Assembly: GCA_900540385.1 (NCBI GenBank)
Contig: UQFY01000008.1
Span: 9,007-73,006 of the forward strand
Source: an uncultured Mollicutes bacterium
GTDB lineage: Bacteria > Bacillota_I > Bacilli_A > RFN20 > CAG-826
Length of the DNA stretch: 64,000 bases
Direction of reading: 5' to 3'
Shown here: positions 18,851-26,339 of the stretch, piece after piece
How the letters are laid out: each line of letters starts with the position of its first letter
Position numbering within the stretch: the stretch's first letter is position 1
Notes under the pieces: generated by a model
Seen by the model: only the letters and a program-made list of their open reading frames with translations
What the model was told of the DNA's origin: nothing
Databases searched by the model: none
Translations under genes and position numbers: made by a program

Positions 18851-19309
18851 ATGGAAGAAAACGCCAAAGAACAAGGAAAAGAAAGAAAAAGTCTTAAAGG
18901 GATTGTCGCTAGAGCCTCCCTCTCTTTTGCCTTTGCCCTTGCAATCTTCTTAACGGTTTTCTTTTTGGAACTTTACGGTCCTTTTGAGCTTACCTGGGAG
19001 AAAAACAGATACAGAATGCTATCTGATTCTTTCTCCTTGGGCGGTTTGCTTCCTATCCTTTTTTGGCTTTTGGTTTGGGTATCGGAAAAAGGTGCTTTTG
19101 ATTTAATCGTCTATAGTGTGCGTAAACTTTTCTCTTTTACCTTCCGTATCCATCCAGAAAAAAGTAACCTTCCTCCGACATATGCGGATTATGTTGCAAT
19201 AAAGAAAGCGAAAAGGAAGCCGTTCCATTATGAGCTTTTAATCGTGGGAGAAACCTTTCTTCTCCTCGGTCTTATCTTCATTCTTGTTTGGTATAAATTA
19301 GAGTCTTAA
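18851..19309 (+). CDS. DUF3899-like membrane protein
   Basis: A 152-residue protein with three hydrophobic helices, about residues 25-46, 60-80 and 125-147. The middle part (SDSFSLGGLLPILFWL, then SEKGAFDLIVYSVRK) matches my recollection of the DUF3899 pattern, where a glycine-rich helix is followed by G-F-D-x-x-x-Y. The tail has PPTYADYVAIKKAK, also typical. It is the last gene of the Opp operon, starting 2 bp after oppF, so it may be an accessory factor of the transporter. DUF3899 has no assigned function. Confidence 0.7.
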   Translation: MEENAKEQGKERKSLKGIVARASLSFAFALAIFLTVFFLELYGPFELTWEKNRYRMLSDSFSLGGLLPILFWLLVWVSEKGAFDLIVYSVRKLFSFTFRIHPEKSNLPPTYADYVAIKKAKRKPFHYELLIVGETFLLLGLIFILVWYKLES

Positions 19310-19354
19310 GGCCCTTAAAAAGTAGACTAATCACCTTAAAGGGGCCTTTTTGTC
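19308..19354 (+). terminator. Terminator of the Opp operon, overlapping the left direct repeat
   Basis: aaggccctta, just at the stop of the DUF3899 gene, pairs with ttaaaggggcctt (about 19336-19348, one bulged base), followed by ttttt. The loop holds the first tagac motif of the 160-bp repeat. The right repeat copy does not preserve this hairpin. Confidence 0.6.
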
Positions 19355-19479
19355 TACTTTAGACATAAACATTCGATGAAAACTTATGTTTATGCTTAAA
19401 TAATCTAAGAAAACTTTCTTTTGAATGGCCAAAAGTAGACTAAAAAGTAGACTAAAAAGTAGACTAATGGTAGACTAAT
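19319..19479 (+). repeat. Left copy of a ~160-bp direct repeat flanking the AlbA_2 gene
   Basis: It matches 20799-20959 along its whole length at close to 90 percent by eye. Both copies have the same order of parts. First is an inverted pair, aaagtagac (19319-19327) with gtctacttt (19352-19360). Next is a second inverted pair, cataaacat (19364-19372) with atgtttatg (19386-19394). An unchanging block, aaaactttcttttgaatggc, follows, and then an array of four tandem 12-bp units. The copy ends just before the ribosome site of the regulator gene, so it contains that gene's promoter region. Confidence 0.9.
19431..19477 (+). promoter_or_regulatory. Four-unit iteron array upstream of the AlbA_2 regulator
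   Basis: Three perfect tandem copies of aaaagtagacta (12 bp) are followed by a shortened fourth, atggtagacta. The array ends 22 bp before the start codon of a protein with a C-terminal winged helix. The same tagac core appears inverted at 19319 and 19352. I infer an operator for self-regulation; no binding data are implied. Confidence 0.65.
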
Positions 19480-19498
19480 AAAAATGGAGAAAGGGCCT

Positions 19499-20800
19499 AT
19501 GAATATTGGAAAAGAAAGTGAGTTTTTAGAAAACAAAGAGAGCCTCTCACAATTAGATAAAGGAATCAAGTCGCTTACTGCAATGTTAAATAAACGTTTC
19601 ACGGGCACTTTATATTTGGGGGTCTATGATGATGGAGAAGTTAAGGGCCTTCAGTTAGGAAAACGTTCTCTAGATGACATAAGGGAAAGAATAGCAACCT
19701 TGGTTCAGCCGAAATTTGCATACGAGGTTGAAGAATTGAGGGACGAAAAGAATAACATCTATTTAAAAATTCAAGCGAATGGCAACGATATTCCTTATAG
19801 CTGTGATGGAAGGTTTTATATTCGTAACGTAAAATCGGACGATTTAATGGATAATCAAAGCATCAGAAGAGCTATTGTTTCCGGATCGTTTGACGCTCTT
19901 AGAGAAAGCAAATCGAACAACCAAAATCTTTCTTTTTCTTATTTAAAAGAATATTTTGTGATAAATGGCATACATTATAGGGAAGGAAAAGATTTTTTAG
20001 GAAATTTCGGTTTATTGAATTCTAAAAAGGAATATAACCTCGTCGCTTATTTGCTGTCAGACAACAATGCCGTTTCGATTAAAGTGGTTCGTTTTAATGG
20101 CATAGACAAAACTGCAATGTCTGAAAGAAATGAGTTTGGGAACCGTAGCCTTTTAAGCGCATGTAGGATGGCCCTAGAATATATAAAAAGCATGGATGTA
20201 ACTAAAGTTGAGCTAAAAGGCGGCTTTAGAGAGGAAAAACATCTCTTTAACATCGAAGCTTTTCGTGAAGCTTGGATAAACGCCGTCGTGCATAATGATT
20301 GGCTTCATATGTTGCCCCCTTCAATATTTGTTTATGATGATAGAATCGAAGTATCTTCGTATGGACAACCCCCGTTTGACATGACGCTTGATGAATTTTT
20401 TAGTGGAAGAAGCAAACCTGTTAATGAATCCCTTTTTAATGTTTTTTCTCTATCGGATTTTGCTGAACAAAGCGGTCACGGCATTCCAACGATTGTTAGC
20501 AATTACACAAAAAAGGCCTTTAATTTCGATTCGAATATGATTGTTGTCACCATTCCTTTTGCTTTCATTCCGGAGTCTGTTATTTTTAGAAAAAAGGTGG
20601 AGGAACAATCGGCGAAATTAATTGAATCCCATCGAAATGTTCTTTCTTATTTGTTGGACAATCCTAAAAGCACTCTTTCTGAGGCCGCGAACGCTTGCAA
20701 TCTAAGCGTTGGTGGCATCAAAAAAATAGTTTCTTCTTTGAAAGAAAAAGGACTTCTTAGAAGAAAAGGAGATAAAAGAAACGGCGAATGGACCCGTTGA
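19499..20800 (+). CDS. AlbA_2 / GHKL-ATPase / winged-helix regulator
   Basis: A 433-residue protein of the 'putative DNA-binding, divergent AAA-4' family. The N-terminal AlbA_2 domain begins MNIGKESEFLENKESLSQLD. A GHKL-type ATP-binding region carries EAWINAVVHNDW (about 258-269) and SGHGIPTIV (about 325-333). The last 70 residues form a winged helix with TLSEAANACNLSVGGIKKIV. Family members are usually thought to be transcription regulators. I chose ATG 19499 because the family almost always starts MNIG or MKFG and a ggag site lies 9 nt before it; an in-frame ATG at 19484 is possible. The gene is bracketed by 160-bp direct repeats holding its putative operator. Confidence 0.85.
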   Translation: MNIGKESEFLENKESLSQLDKGIKSLTAMLNKRFTGTLYLGVYDDGEVKGLQLGKRSLDDIRERIATLVQPKFAYEVEELRDEKNNIYLKIQANGNDIPYSCDGRFYIRNVKSDDLMDNQSIRRAIVSGSFDALRESKSNNQNLSFSYLKEYFVINGIHYREGKDFLGNFGLLNSKKEYNLVAYLLSDNNAVSIKVVRFNGIDKTAMSERNEFGNRSLLSACRMALEYIKSMDVTKVELKGGFREEKHLFNIEAFREAWINAVVHNDWLHMLPPSIFVYDDRIEVSSYGQPPFDMTLDEFFSGRSKPVNESLFNVFSLSDFAEQSGHGIPTIVSNYTKKAFNFDSNMIVVTIPFAFIPESVIFRKKVEEQSAKLIESHRNVLSYLLDNPKSTLSEAANACNLSVGGIKKIVSSLKEKGLLRRKGDKRNGEWTR

Positions 20801-20959
20801 AAGTAGACTAATCACCTAAAAGGACAACTTTGGTCTACTTTATTCATAAACATTCGATAAAAACTGATGTTTATACTTAAATAATTTAAGAAAACTTTCT
20901 TTTGAATGGCCAAAAGTAGACTAAAAAGTAGACCAAAAAGTAGACTAATAGTAGACCAA
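20799..20959 (+). repeat. Right copy of the ~160-bp direct repeat
   Basis: It begins at the regulator's stop codon and repeats the upstream region of 19319-19479. That includes both inverted pairs and a four-unit array (20911-20957) with units ending tagacta or tagacca. No gene with an AlbA_2 domain follows: the next gene is the M18 aminopeptidase at 21100. The bases from 20960 to 21060 look like a short coding remnant without a start. Confidence 0.9.
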
Positions 20960-21099
20960 TCTACCAAAGGAAGAAGAATTCATTATTCTTGAAGACTATA
21001 AAAGCTCTCTATCTTGTTTTAAATGGGATTGGGAACTGGTTTATTTTATAAATAAAGGATATGCTTATTGACGTTACTTTATAAATAAGGAGGATACGT

Positions 21100-22464
21100 A
21101 TGTACGCTAAAAATATATGGGTAGACGCTAAGGAAGAGAAAAAAGCAGAAATCTTTTCTTTCTCTAAGGATTATATGGATTTCCTTGATGAAGCAAAAAC
21201 AGAGAGAATGGCTACAAAAGAAGCTGTTCGTCTTGCGAAAGAAAAAGGTTTCCGCCCACTAGAAGAATGTAAGGAACTTCATCCTGGGGATAAGGTCTAC
21301 ACGACCAATAAGAATAAGAATTTCTTAGCAGCTGTAATCGGCGAGAAATCTCTTGAAGAAGGAATGAGAATTTTAGGCGCGCATATTGATTCCCCACGCC
21401 TAGATATCAAGCAAAATCCTCTCTATGAAAAAGGCGGATTCGCTTTCTTTGAGACACATTACTATGGTGGGATAAAGAAATATCAATACGTCACCATCCC
21501 TCTTGCTTTGCACGGAATAGTCTATAAGAAAGATGGAACTTCTTTTGAAGTTTCTATTGGTGAAGATCCTTCCGATCCTGTTTTAGGAATAACGGATTTG
21601 CTTATCCATCTTTCTGCGGATCAAATGTCGAAAAAAGCTTCCGAGGTCATTGAAGGAGAAAAATTAGACATCACGATTGGAAATATCCCGCTTGAAAAAG
21701 ATGAAAACGGAAAGGTCAAGGACTACATCCTTCATCTCTTAAAAGAGAAATATGGCATGGAAGAAGAGGATTTCCTTTCGAGCGAACTTCACGCTGTTCC
21801 AGCTGGAAAAGCAAGAGATTATGGCCTTGATCGTAGCATGATTGCCGGATATGGACATGATGATAAGGTATGTGCTTATACTTCTCTTCGTGCAGTACTC
21901 GATTCCAAGAAAGAAGAATACACTTCCGTTGTTGTTTTAGTCGATAAAGAAGAAGTGGGCTCAATTGGTGCCACAGGCGCCCAATCTTTATGGTTTGAAG
22001 ATGTCGTTATGGAAATGCTTGCCAAAGAGGGCAAGGATTCCTATTTGGCTCTTCGCCATGCCATGAGTGCTAGCAAGATGTTATCAAGCGATGTCTCTGG
22101 TGCGGTGGATCCTTTATATTCCGGCGCTAACGAACCTAATAATTCCTGCTATTTCTCTAAAGGTGTGGTTTTCAATAAATACACGGGAGCTAGAGGAAAG
22201 AGTGGTTGTAACGATGCCATGCCAGAATTCCTTTCTTTCGTTAGAAACGCCATGGACAAAAATGATATCCATTACCAAACCTCTGAAATTGGCAAAGTCG
22301 ATCAAGGTGGTGGAGGAACGATTGCTTATATCTTAGGGAACTATAACATGTATGTTCTTGATGCAGGCGTTCCTGTTCTTTCGATGCATTCTCCTATGGA
22401 AATTGTCTCCAAGGCCGATGTTTTTGAAGCCTATTTAGCCTATAAGGTTTTTCTTGCTGCTTAA
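21100..22464 (+). CDS. M18-family aminopeptidase
   Basis: A 454-residue cytosolic metalloaminopeptidase that would trim N-terminal residues from peptides, a natural partner to peptide uptake by the nearby Opp system. Metal-binding and catalytic signatures of family M18/M42 are visible. They are GAHIDSPRLDIK (His and Asp), GYGHDDKVCAY (Asp), VDKEEVGSIGATG (paired Glu) and the late SMHSPMEI His. Length is normal. The start has a strong aaggagg site 7-8 nt upstream. It is monocistronic, with its own terminator. Confidence 0.9.
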   Translation: MYAKNIWVDAKEEKKAEIFSFSKDYMDFLDEAKTERMATKEAVRLAKEKGFRPLEECKELHPGDKVYTTNKNKNFLAAVIGEKSLEEGMRILGAHIDSPRLDIKQNPLYEKGGFAFFETHYYGGIKKYQYVTIPLALHGIVYKKDGTSFEVSIGEDPSDPVLGITDLLIHLSADQMSKKASEVIEGEKLDITIGNIPLEKDENGKVKDYILHLLKEKYGMEEEDFLSSELHAVPAGKARDYGLDRSMIAGYGHDDKVCAYTSLRAVLDSKKEEYTSVVVLVDKEEVGSIGATGAQSLWFEDVVMEMLAKEGKDSYLALRHAMSASKMLSSDVSGAVDPLYSGANEPNNSCYFSKGVVFNKYTGARGKSGCNDAMPEFLSFVRNAMDKNDIHYQTSEIGKVDQGGGGTIAYILGNYNMYVLDAGVPVLSMHSPMEIVSKADVFEAYLAYKVFLAA

Positions 22465-22471
22465 TATAAGA

Positions 22472-22505
22472 AAGCTCGACGTATGAAAAATGCGTCGGGC
22501 TTTAT
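22472..22505 (+). terminator. Terminator of the aminopeptidase gene
   Basis: aagctcgacg pairs with cgtcgggctt (one mismatch) across an AT-rich loop, followed by tttat. It begins 8 bp after the stop. Confidence 0.75.
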
Positions 22506-22587
22506 CTCTTAAAGAGTGAAAAACCATCAAAAGGATGCCAATTTTCATAAATCTTTCTCACGAAACGTATTAGCTATGATATTTGTT

Positions 22588-22616
22588 TTGAAAAGGGCGC
22601 CATGATTATATATAAT
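22588..22616 (+). promoter_or_regulatory. Promoter of tRNA-Leu
   Basis: TTGAAA (22588-22593), exactly 17 bp, then TATAAT (22611-22616). Initiation would fall a few bases before the mature tRNA 5' end at 22626. This is a good reference for the promoter consensus in this genome. Confidence 0.75.
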
Positions 22617-22625
22617 ACTTCCCGT

Positions 22626-22709
22626 GCCTAGCTGGCGGAATGGTAGACGCAAACGACTCAAAATCGTTCGGAGAAATCCATGCGAGTTCGACTCTCGCGC
22701 CAGGCACCA
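22626..22709 (+). tRNA. tRNA-Leu (anticodon CAA)
   Basis: An 84-nt class II tRNA with an encoded CCA end. The acceptor arm GCCTAGC pairs with GCCAGGC with one A-C mismatch at the fifth pair. The D-arm carries GGTAGACGC. The anticodon loop CTCAAAA is flanked by the AACGA/TCGTT stem and gives CAA, which reads UUG. The long variable arm closes through GGA/TCC, and the T-arm has GTTCGACTC. The layout closely follows E. coli leuX. The accessory strip to its right begins within 150 bp. Confidence 0.93.
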
Positions 22710-22849
22710 CAATCTTAACATTTGCCTCATGGTCTTGATGACATGGGGCTTTTTCTTTCATGTGCCAAGAAATCGTTTAGTTCGTTCTGAAAGCAAAAGT
22801 CGAATGAAAATGCGGTTTTAGGCAGGATTTTCTACTTTTTTACTTTAAA

Positions 22850-23274
22850 ATGGCGCATCTTAGAAGTATTCATCGCCGTTTCGAGAGGCTTGCATTTTCG
22901 CCCTTTAGATCAAAGACGAACGCAAAAAAGTCGGGAAGCCACATCGTCGAGGAAACGGAACATGGGGTAGCGAAGGTCGTCAGAAAATACGGAGCTCAAG
23001 CGTATGATTTTGGAACGTCCACGATAATCGTTACGATTCCGTTTGACAGAAGCGGATTCGAAAAAGAGGATGTCCCTGTAAAGCAGACGAACGAAGACAA
23101 AATCGTCGAGGCCATAAAAATGAATAGCCATGTCACAATGAACAAAATGGCGCGGATTATAGGAAAAACCAGAAAAACGCTACTGTAAACGCTACTGCAA
23201 GCGCTATTGTAAAGCTGACTAATACGGAGGAGGCTATTCTTAATTTAATATCCGAAGACAAGGCCATTACCTGA
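22850..23274 (+). pseudogene. Remnant of an AlbA_2-type regulator (C-terminal half, frameshifted)
   Basis: The frame from 22850 reads VEETEHGVAKVVRKYGAQAY and IIVTIPFD, the end of the GHKL-type domain of this regulator family. A winged-helix piece (EDKIVEAIKMNSHV) follows. At about 23170 the reading frame shifts, and coding continues in another frame as NATVNATASAIVKLTNTEEA up to TGA 23272-23274. The N-terminal AlbA_2 domain is absent. Codon-aligned 12-bp repeats at 23176-23211 encode the NATV-like units. It runs straight into the next fragment and is not expected to make a working protein. Confidence 0.75.
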
Positions 23275-23903
23275 ATCATTTCAACGAGAAGCCCGCCTTT
23301 AGCCTAAGGTTCAAGAAGAGCGTTTTGCCAATCGGGTCCTTAAGGGAAGCGTTCATCAATGCAATAGCCCATAACGATTGGACCCTTTGCCCTCCGGTCG
23401 TCTACGTCTTCTCCGATAGAATCGAGATCTTTTCCTATGGAGGATTACCTTTGGGGCAGACGAAGGAGATGTTCTTTAAAGGAGCGAGCAATCCAAGAAA
23501 CGCCTCCTTGATGAGAATTCTTAGCGATTTGGAATATGTAGAACAGACTGGACACGGCATTCCCGAAATCGTCAGAAACTATGGACGGGAGGCCTTTGAA
23601 ATCAACGACAGCTATATCAACGTCACCATTCCTTTTGACAAGGAAGTGATGGAGAGCCACACAAAGCATCTTTTAAAAAATGGTGGTGCAGTAAATGGTG
23701 CAGTAAAGGGTGCAGTAAATGAAACTGAAAGAAAGATATTGTCCGCTCTAAAAACGAATCCATCAATTACGAGGACAGAATTATCCAAAGCAATCGGTAT
23801 AGGGACGACCACTGTTTATCGATATCTCAAGAAGCTTCAAGATGTTGGCATTATCGAAAGAATCGGCTCTGACAAAACAGGCCATTGGGAGATTAAGAAA
23901 TGA
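23271..23903 (+). pseudogene. Second AlbA_2-type regulator fragment (GHKL + winged helix, no N-terminus)
   Basis: This begins mid-domain as LNHFNEKPAFSLRFKKSV and continues through LREAFINAIAHNDW, QTGHGIPEIVRNYG, VTIPFD, and a full winged helix ending TGHWEIKK. The N-terminal third of the family is missing and no start codon with a ribosome site exists, though a shortened product from the internal ATG at 23325 cannot be excluded. Between the ATP-binding and winged-helix parts are three 12-bp tandem repeats of ggtgcagtaaat (23685-23720), read as GAVN GAVK GAVN. It abuts the preceding fragment in an order (C-terminal part, then middle part) that suggests deletion between two tandem paralogues. 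Confidence 0.75.
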
Positions 23904-23981
23904 CGGCAGATCCCAGATTCCTTACCCCAATTAGAAGGTTCGTATGAAGCAAAAGAAAAGGCACTTACCAAAACAAACGCC

Positions 23982-24266
23982 TTATTTTCCGAACAAATTG
24001 CTATGAGAGCCGGTTCTAACCAGCGTCAAGATAAGTCTATCGCCCTCAATCTTGTAGATGAGGAGCCAATCTGGCTTGATGTGGCATTCTCTGAATGACT
24101 TCCAATTCCCGGACAGAGGGTGATCTTTGTATTTGGGATCCAACTCTGCTTGGTCGGATAGGCTTTTGATAATTCCGTCAAGCAAATCCATGTCAAGATG
24201 GCTTTTCATGGCCACCTTGTAGTCTTTTTTGAACTGAGGTGTCCAAACAACTTTAAGGCTGCTCAT
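23982..24266 (-). CDS. yafQ: YafQ-family mRNA interferase toxin
   Basis: A 94-residue RelE-superfamily toxin that should cut mRNA on the ribosome. The family signature is clear: PLSGNWKSFRECHIKPDWLL, then LILTLVRTGSHSNLF at the C-terminus. The RECHIxPDWLLIY motif includes the catalytic His and the Asp/Arg positions of YafQ. It overlaps the antitoxin gene by 4 bp (ATGA), the usual antitoxin-first arrangement. A weak stem (aaggc/gcctt) with a T-rich run follows its stop. Confidence 0.93.
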   Translation of the reverse strand: MSSLKVVWTPQFKKDYKVAMKSHLDMDLLDGIIKSLSDQAELDPKYKDHPLSGNWKSFRECHIKPDWLLIYKIEGDRLILTLVRTGSHSNLFGK

Positions 24267-24532
24267 TTCTTAAGTTCCCTTAAGGCGTCCTCAACGTCTA
24301 GGCCTTTGACATTGGGATCTTTGGACAATTTATCCGCCTCGAGCAAAGCGAGCGTGGTTTCTAGGTTTGGTTCTTCCATTCTGACGTCGAACGGGAACCC
24401 GCCGACGGTCAATGATTTACGCAAGAAAACGTTTATGGCGGTGGTGAGATTGATTCCAAGCTCGCCATACACTGCCTCGGATTTCTTCTTCAAATCGCTG
24501 TCTAATCTAACGCTGAAATTTGTAGTTGCCAT
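24263..24532 (-). CDS. dinJ: DinJ/RelB-family antitoxin
   Basis: An 89-residue antitoxin. Its N-terminal ribbon-helix-helix, MATTNFSVRLDSDLKKKSEA, should bind DNA and repress the operon. The segment GINLTTAINVFLRKSLTVGG is the dimer helix pair, and the tail wraps the YafQ toxin. I chose ATG 24532 because gaaggtgat precedes it and the conserved family start is MxTTNF. The upstream ATG seven codons earlier has no ribosome site. Confidence 0.92.
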   Translation of the reverse strand: MATTNFSVRLDSDLKKKSEAVYGELGINLTTAINVFLRKSLTVGGFPFDVRMEEPNLETTLALLEADKLSKDPNVKGLDVEDALRELKK

Positions 24533-24572
24533 AATATCACCTTCTTTATGCATCTAATATATATGCAATGCC

Positions 24573-24616
24573 ATTCAAACGCAATGCGTTGAACATAAAA
24601 TGCAATTCAAACGCAA
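24573..24616 (-). promoter_or_regulatory. Probable DinJ operator
   Basis: attcaaacgcaa occurs twice as direct repeats 32 bp apart (24573-24584 and 24605-24616). The first overlaps the palindrome aacgcaatgcgtt (24578-24590, 6-bp arms). The position, 40-85 bp upstream of dinJ, fits an autoregulated toxin-antitoxin promoter. Confidence 0.55.
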
Positions 24617-24913
24617 AATAACATCAGGAAAGAGAAACTCCAGATATTACGCTTGAGGGCATATAAACACTCTACTAGGATCAGATGCAGGCGAAGAGTC
24701 GTTCTTATCACAAAAGTAACGGGATAATCCTTCAATACGCCCTCAAAAAAATACATCCTCACCAATCCGCCGACAAAGCGGAGATTGGAATGGATTTACA
24801 AAAACGAAGAAATCCTTTTGAACTGGAATAGGGAACTTACTGCAAAAAGTTGTGCTAATGCACAGATTTATGCACTAACTATATGTTTTAAGGAAATGAG
24901 AATGTTTCTATAT
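24617..24913. other. Gap with a possible gene remnant and a palindrome
   Basis: There is no complete gene between the DinJ operator and the terminator of the ATPase. The frame from 24749 to TGA 24926-24928 reads PPTKRRLEWIYKNEEILLNW and could be the end of a DUF4160-like protein; this rests on a short resemblance only. An 8-bp inverted pair, ttgagggc/gccctcaa, spans about 24653-24748. A 34-bp palindrome at 24841-24874 is listed separately. Confidence 0.35.
24841..24884. repeat. Downstream copy of palindromic repeat flanking the DUF4143 ATPase
   Basis: A nested dyad centred at 24857.5: inner tgtgc/gcaca, outer tgca/tgca. A match to 26305-26339 runs from 24850 to 24884 (31 of 35 bases identical, same orientation). 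It lies about 75 bp past the ATPase stop. Confidence 0.75.
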
Positions 24914-24939
24914 GAAAAACCCAGGTGAAGAAACCTAGG
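24914..24939 (-). terminator. Terminator of the DUF4143 ATPase gene
   Basis: On the minus strand, cctaggt pairs with acctggg (one G-T pair) over a ttcttc loop, followed by tttttc. It is 20 bp past the stop. Confidence 0.65.
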
Positions 24940-24958
24940 AATGTGAATTTAAGCAAAA

Positions 24959-26287
24959 CTAATCCAAAAGCTTCTCGTCAAATAGGAAATCAAAGAGATT
25001 CAAGTGGAGGATGCCGTCCTCATCATAAGAACCGTCCCCTTCATATTTTGTGATTAGCACTTTTTTGAAGGAATTGTTTATTTTTTTGAGCGGTCTTAAT
25101 TCTTGTTTCATCTTCTCATCGTCTGGAATATATAGGGCGGATTGTATGTATATTGTTTTGTCAAATTTCTCTGCGATGAAATCCACTTCAAGATTGACTC
25201 TTTGAGTCTTCCCATCGGAATGGTCAAAGGTAGCGACGGTGCCAACGGAGACGTTGTAACCACGGCAAATCAGCTCGTTGTAGATGACGTTCTCCATATA
25301 ATGGGACTCCTGATCCTTCCCAACAAAAGAGGATGCAGCGTATCTAAGACCCATGTCCTCAAAATAATATTTGTAGGATGCCCCGATGAACTTACGGCCG
25401 GTAAGGTCATATTTGCAAGCCGAATTCAGTAAGAAGGAATCCTCCATGTGCTCGATGTATTTTGAGACGGTCACGGGTTGAATCGATGATTTCATCTCCG
25501 ACTTGAAGGTATTGGCGATTTTGGTCGGGTTGACGATAGAACCTACGTTTGTGGCCATCACCTTGACCAGATCCCTGATTGCGGAATCGCTTCTAAGCGC
25601 ATAGCGCTCGATGGTGTCGTTGATGTAGGTATTCTCAAATACTTGTTGTAGGTATTCCCTCTTCGAAGGTTCGTCCGGAAGCAAAGAGACTTGCGGAAGA
25701 CCGCCGTAGAGATAGTACTGTTTCCATAAAGTCAAATTGTCCAGATTTCTCTGAATGTTTGCTTCCTTGAATTCCTTGAAGGTGAGAGGGTGCATCCTTA
25801 TCTGCCAACCCCTTCCGCGGAATTCAGTAGCAATATCGCTTGAGAGCATATGGGAATTACTCCCAGTCACGAAAACCTCGACGTTTTTGATTCCTAAAAA
25901 GCCGTTTAGGACATCATAAAAGGTAATCTTAGGGGTTTTCCCATCATCGGTTTTATAACCAGCGAAAGCGGGGCTGTCCACACTCTCGCAGAACTGAATT
26001 TCGTCAATGAGAAAATAGTATTGGGCGTTGTCTTTGACTCTGTCCTTGAAATAAGAGGCCAAATCAATCGGGTTTCGGTATTTGACGTTCTTCACGTCGT
26101 CTAGGGACAACTCGATGATGTGATCACCCTTTACGCCGGTGGAAAGGAGGTAATCCTTGAAGATATGGAGCAAAAGAAATGATTTCCCACATCTCCTTGG
26201 CCCAGTGACGATCTTGATCATCCCATTGCCAATAGAGTTTTTCAATTTGTCTAAATAGGAATCCCTCGCAATATACATAGTTTTCAT
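24959..26287 (-). CDS. AAA_14 / DUF4143 ATPase (first of three)
   Basis: A 442-residue P-loop ATPase. Walker A is GPRRCGKS (about 30-37) and Walker B is YFLIDEIQ (about 92-99). A sensor-like VTGSNSHML stretch follows, then the DUF4143 C-terminal region with VNLEVDFIAEKFDKT, which resembles a PD-(D/E)XK-like fold core. Members are abundant in gut genomes and their substrate is unknown. Composition is more GC-rich than the Opp genes, suggesting transfer. Start: ATG 26287 or the ATG three codons later; neither has a good ribosome site. Palindromic repeats lie just upstream and just downstream. Confidence 0.85.
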   Translation of the reverse strand: MKTMYIARDSYLDKLKNSIGNGMIKIVTGPRRCGKSFLLLHIFKDYLLSTGVKGDHIIELSLDDVKNVKYRNPIDLASYFKDRVKDNAQYYFLIDEIQFCESVDSPAFAGYKTDDGKTPKITFYDVLNGFLGIKNVEVFVTGSNSHMLSSDIATEFRGRGWQIRMHPLTFKEFKEANIQRNLDNLTLWKQYYLYGGLPQVSLLPDEPSKREYLQQVFENTYINDTIERYALRSDSAIRDLVKVMATNVGSIVNPTKIANTFKSEMKSSIQPVTVSKYIEHMEDSFLLNSACKYDLTGRKFIGASYKYYFEDMGLRYAASSFVGKDQESHYMENVIYNELICRGYNVSVGTVATFDHSDGKTQRVNLEVDFIAEKFDKTIYIQSALYIPDDEKMKQELRPLKKINNSFKKVLITKYEGDGSYDEDGILHLNLFDFLFDEKLLD

Positions 26288-26295
26288 CTCGTTAG

Positions 26296-26339
26296 TGCAT
26301 AATCTTGTGCTTCCGCACAGATTTATGCATTAACTATAT
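26296..26339. promoter_or_regulatory. Upstream copy of palindromic repeat, overlapping the ATPase start region
   Basis: A 34-bp nested dyad (26296-26329, centre 26312.5): inner gtgc/gcac, outer tgcataa/ttatgca. It begins 9 bp before the ATPase ATG and lies between a possible -10 (gatata-like on the minus strand) and the start, an ideal place for a repressor. The 35 bases 26305-26339 recur at 24850-24884. Confidence 0.6.

Noticed and set aside
637..23274. Mollicute-style UGA=Trp recoding
   Set aside because: Intact genes use TGG for Trp and end at TGA (for example at 20800 and 49689). Reading TGA as Trp does not rescue the fragments at 640 or 23272.
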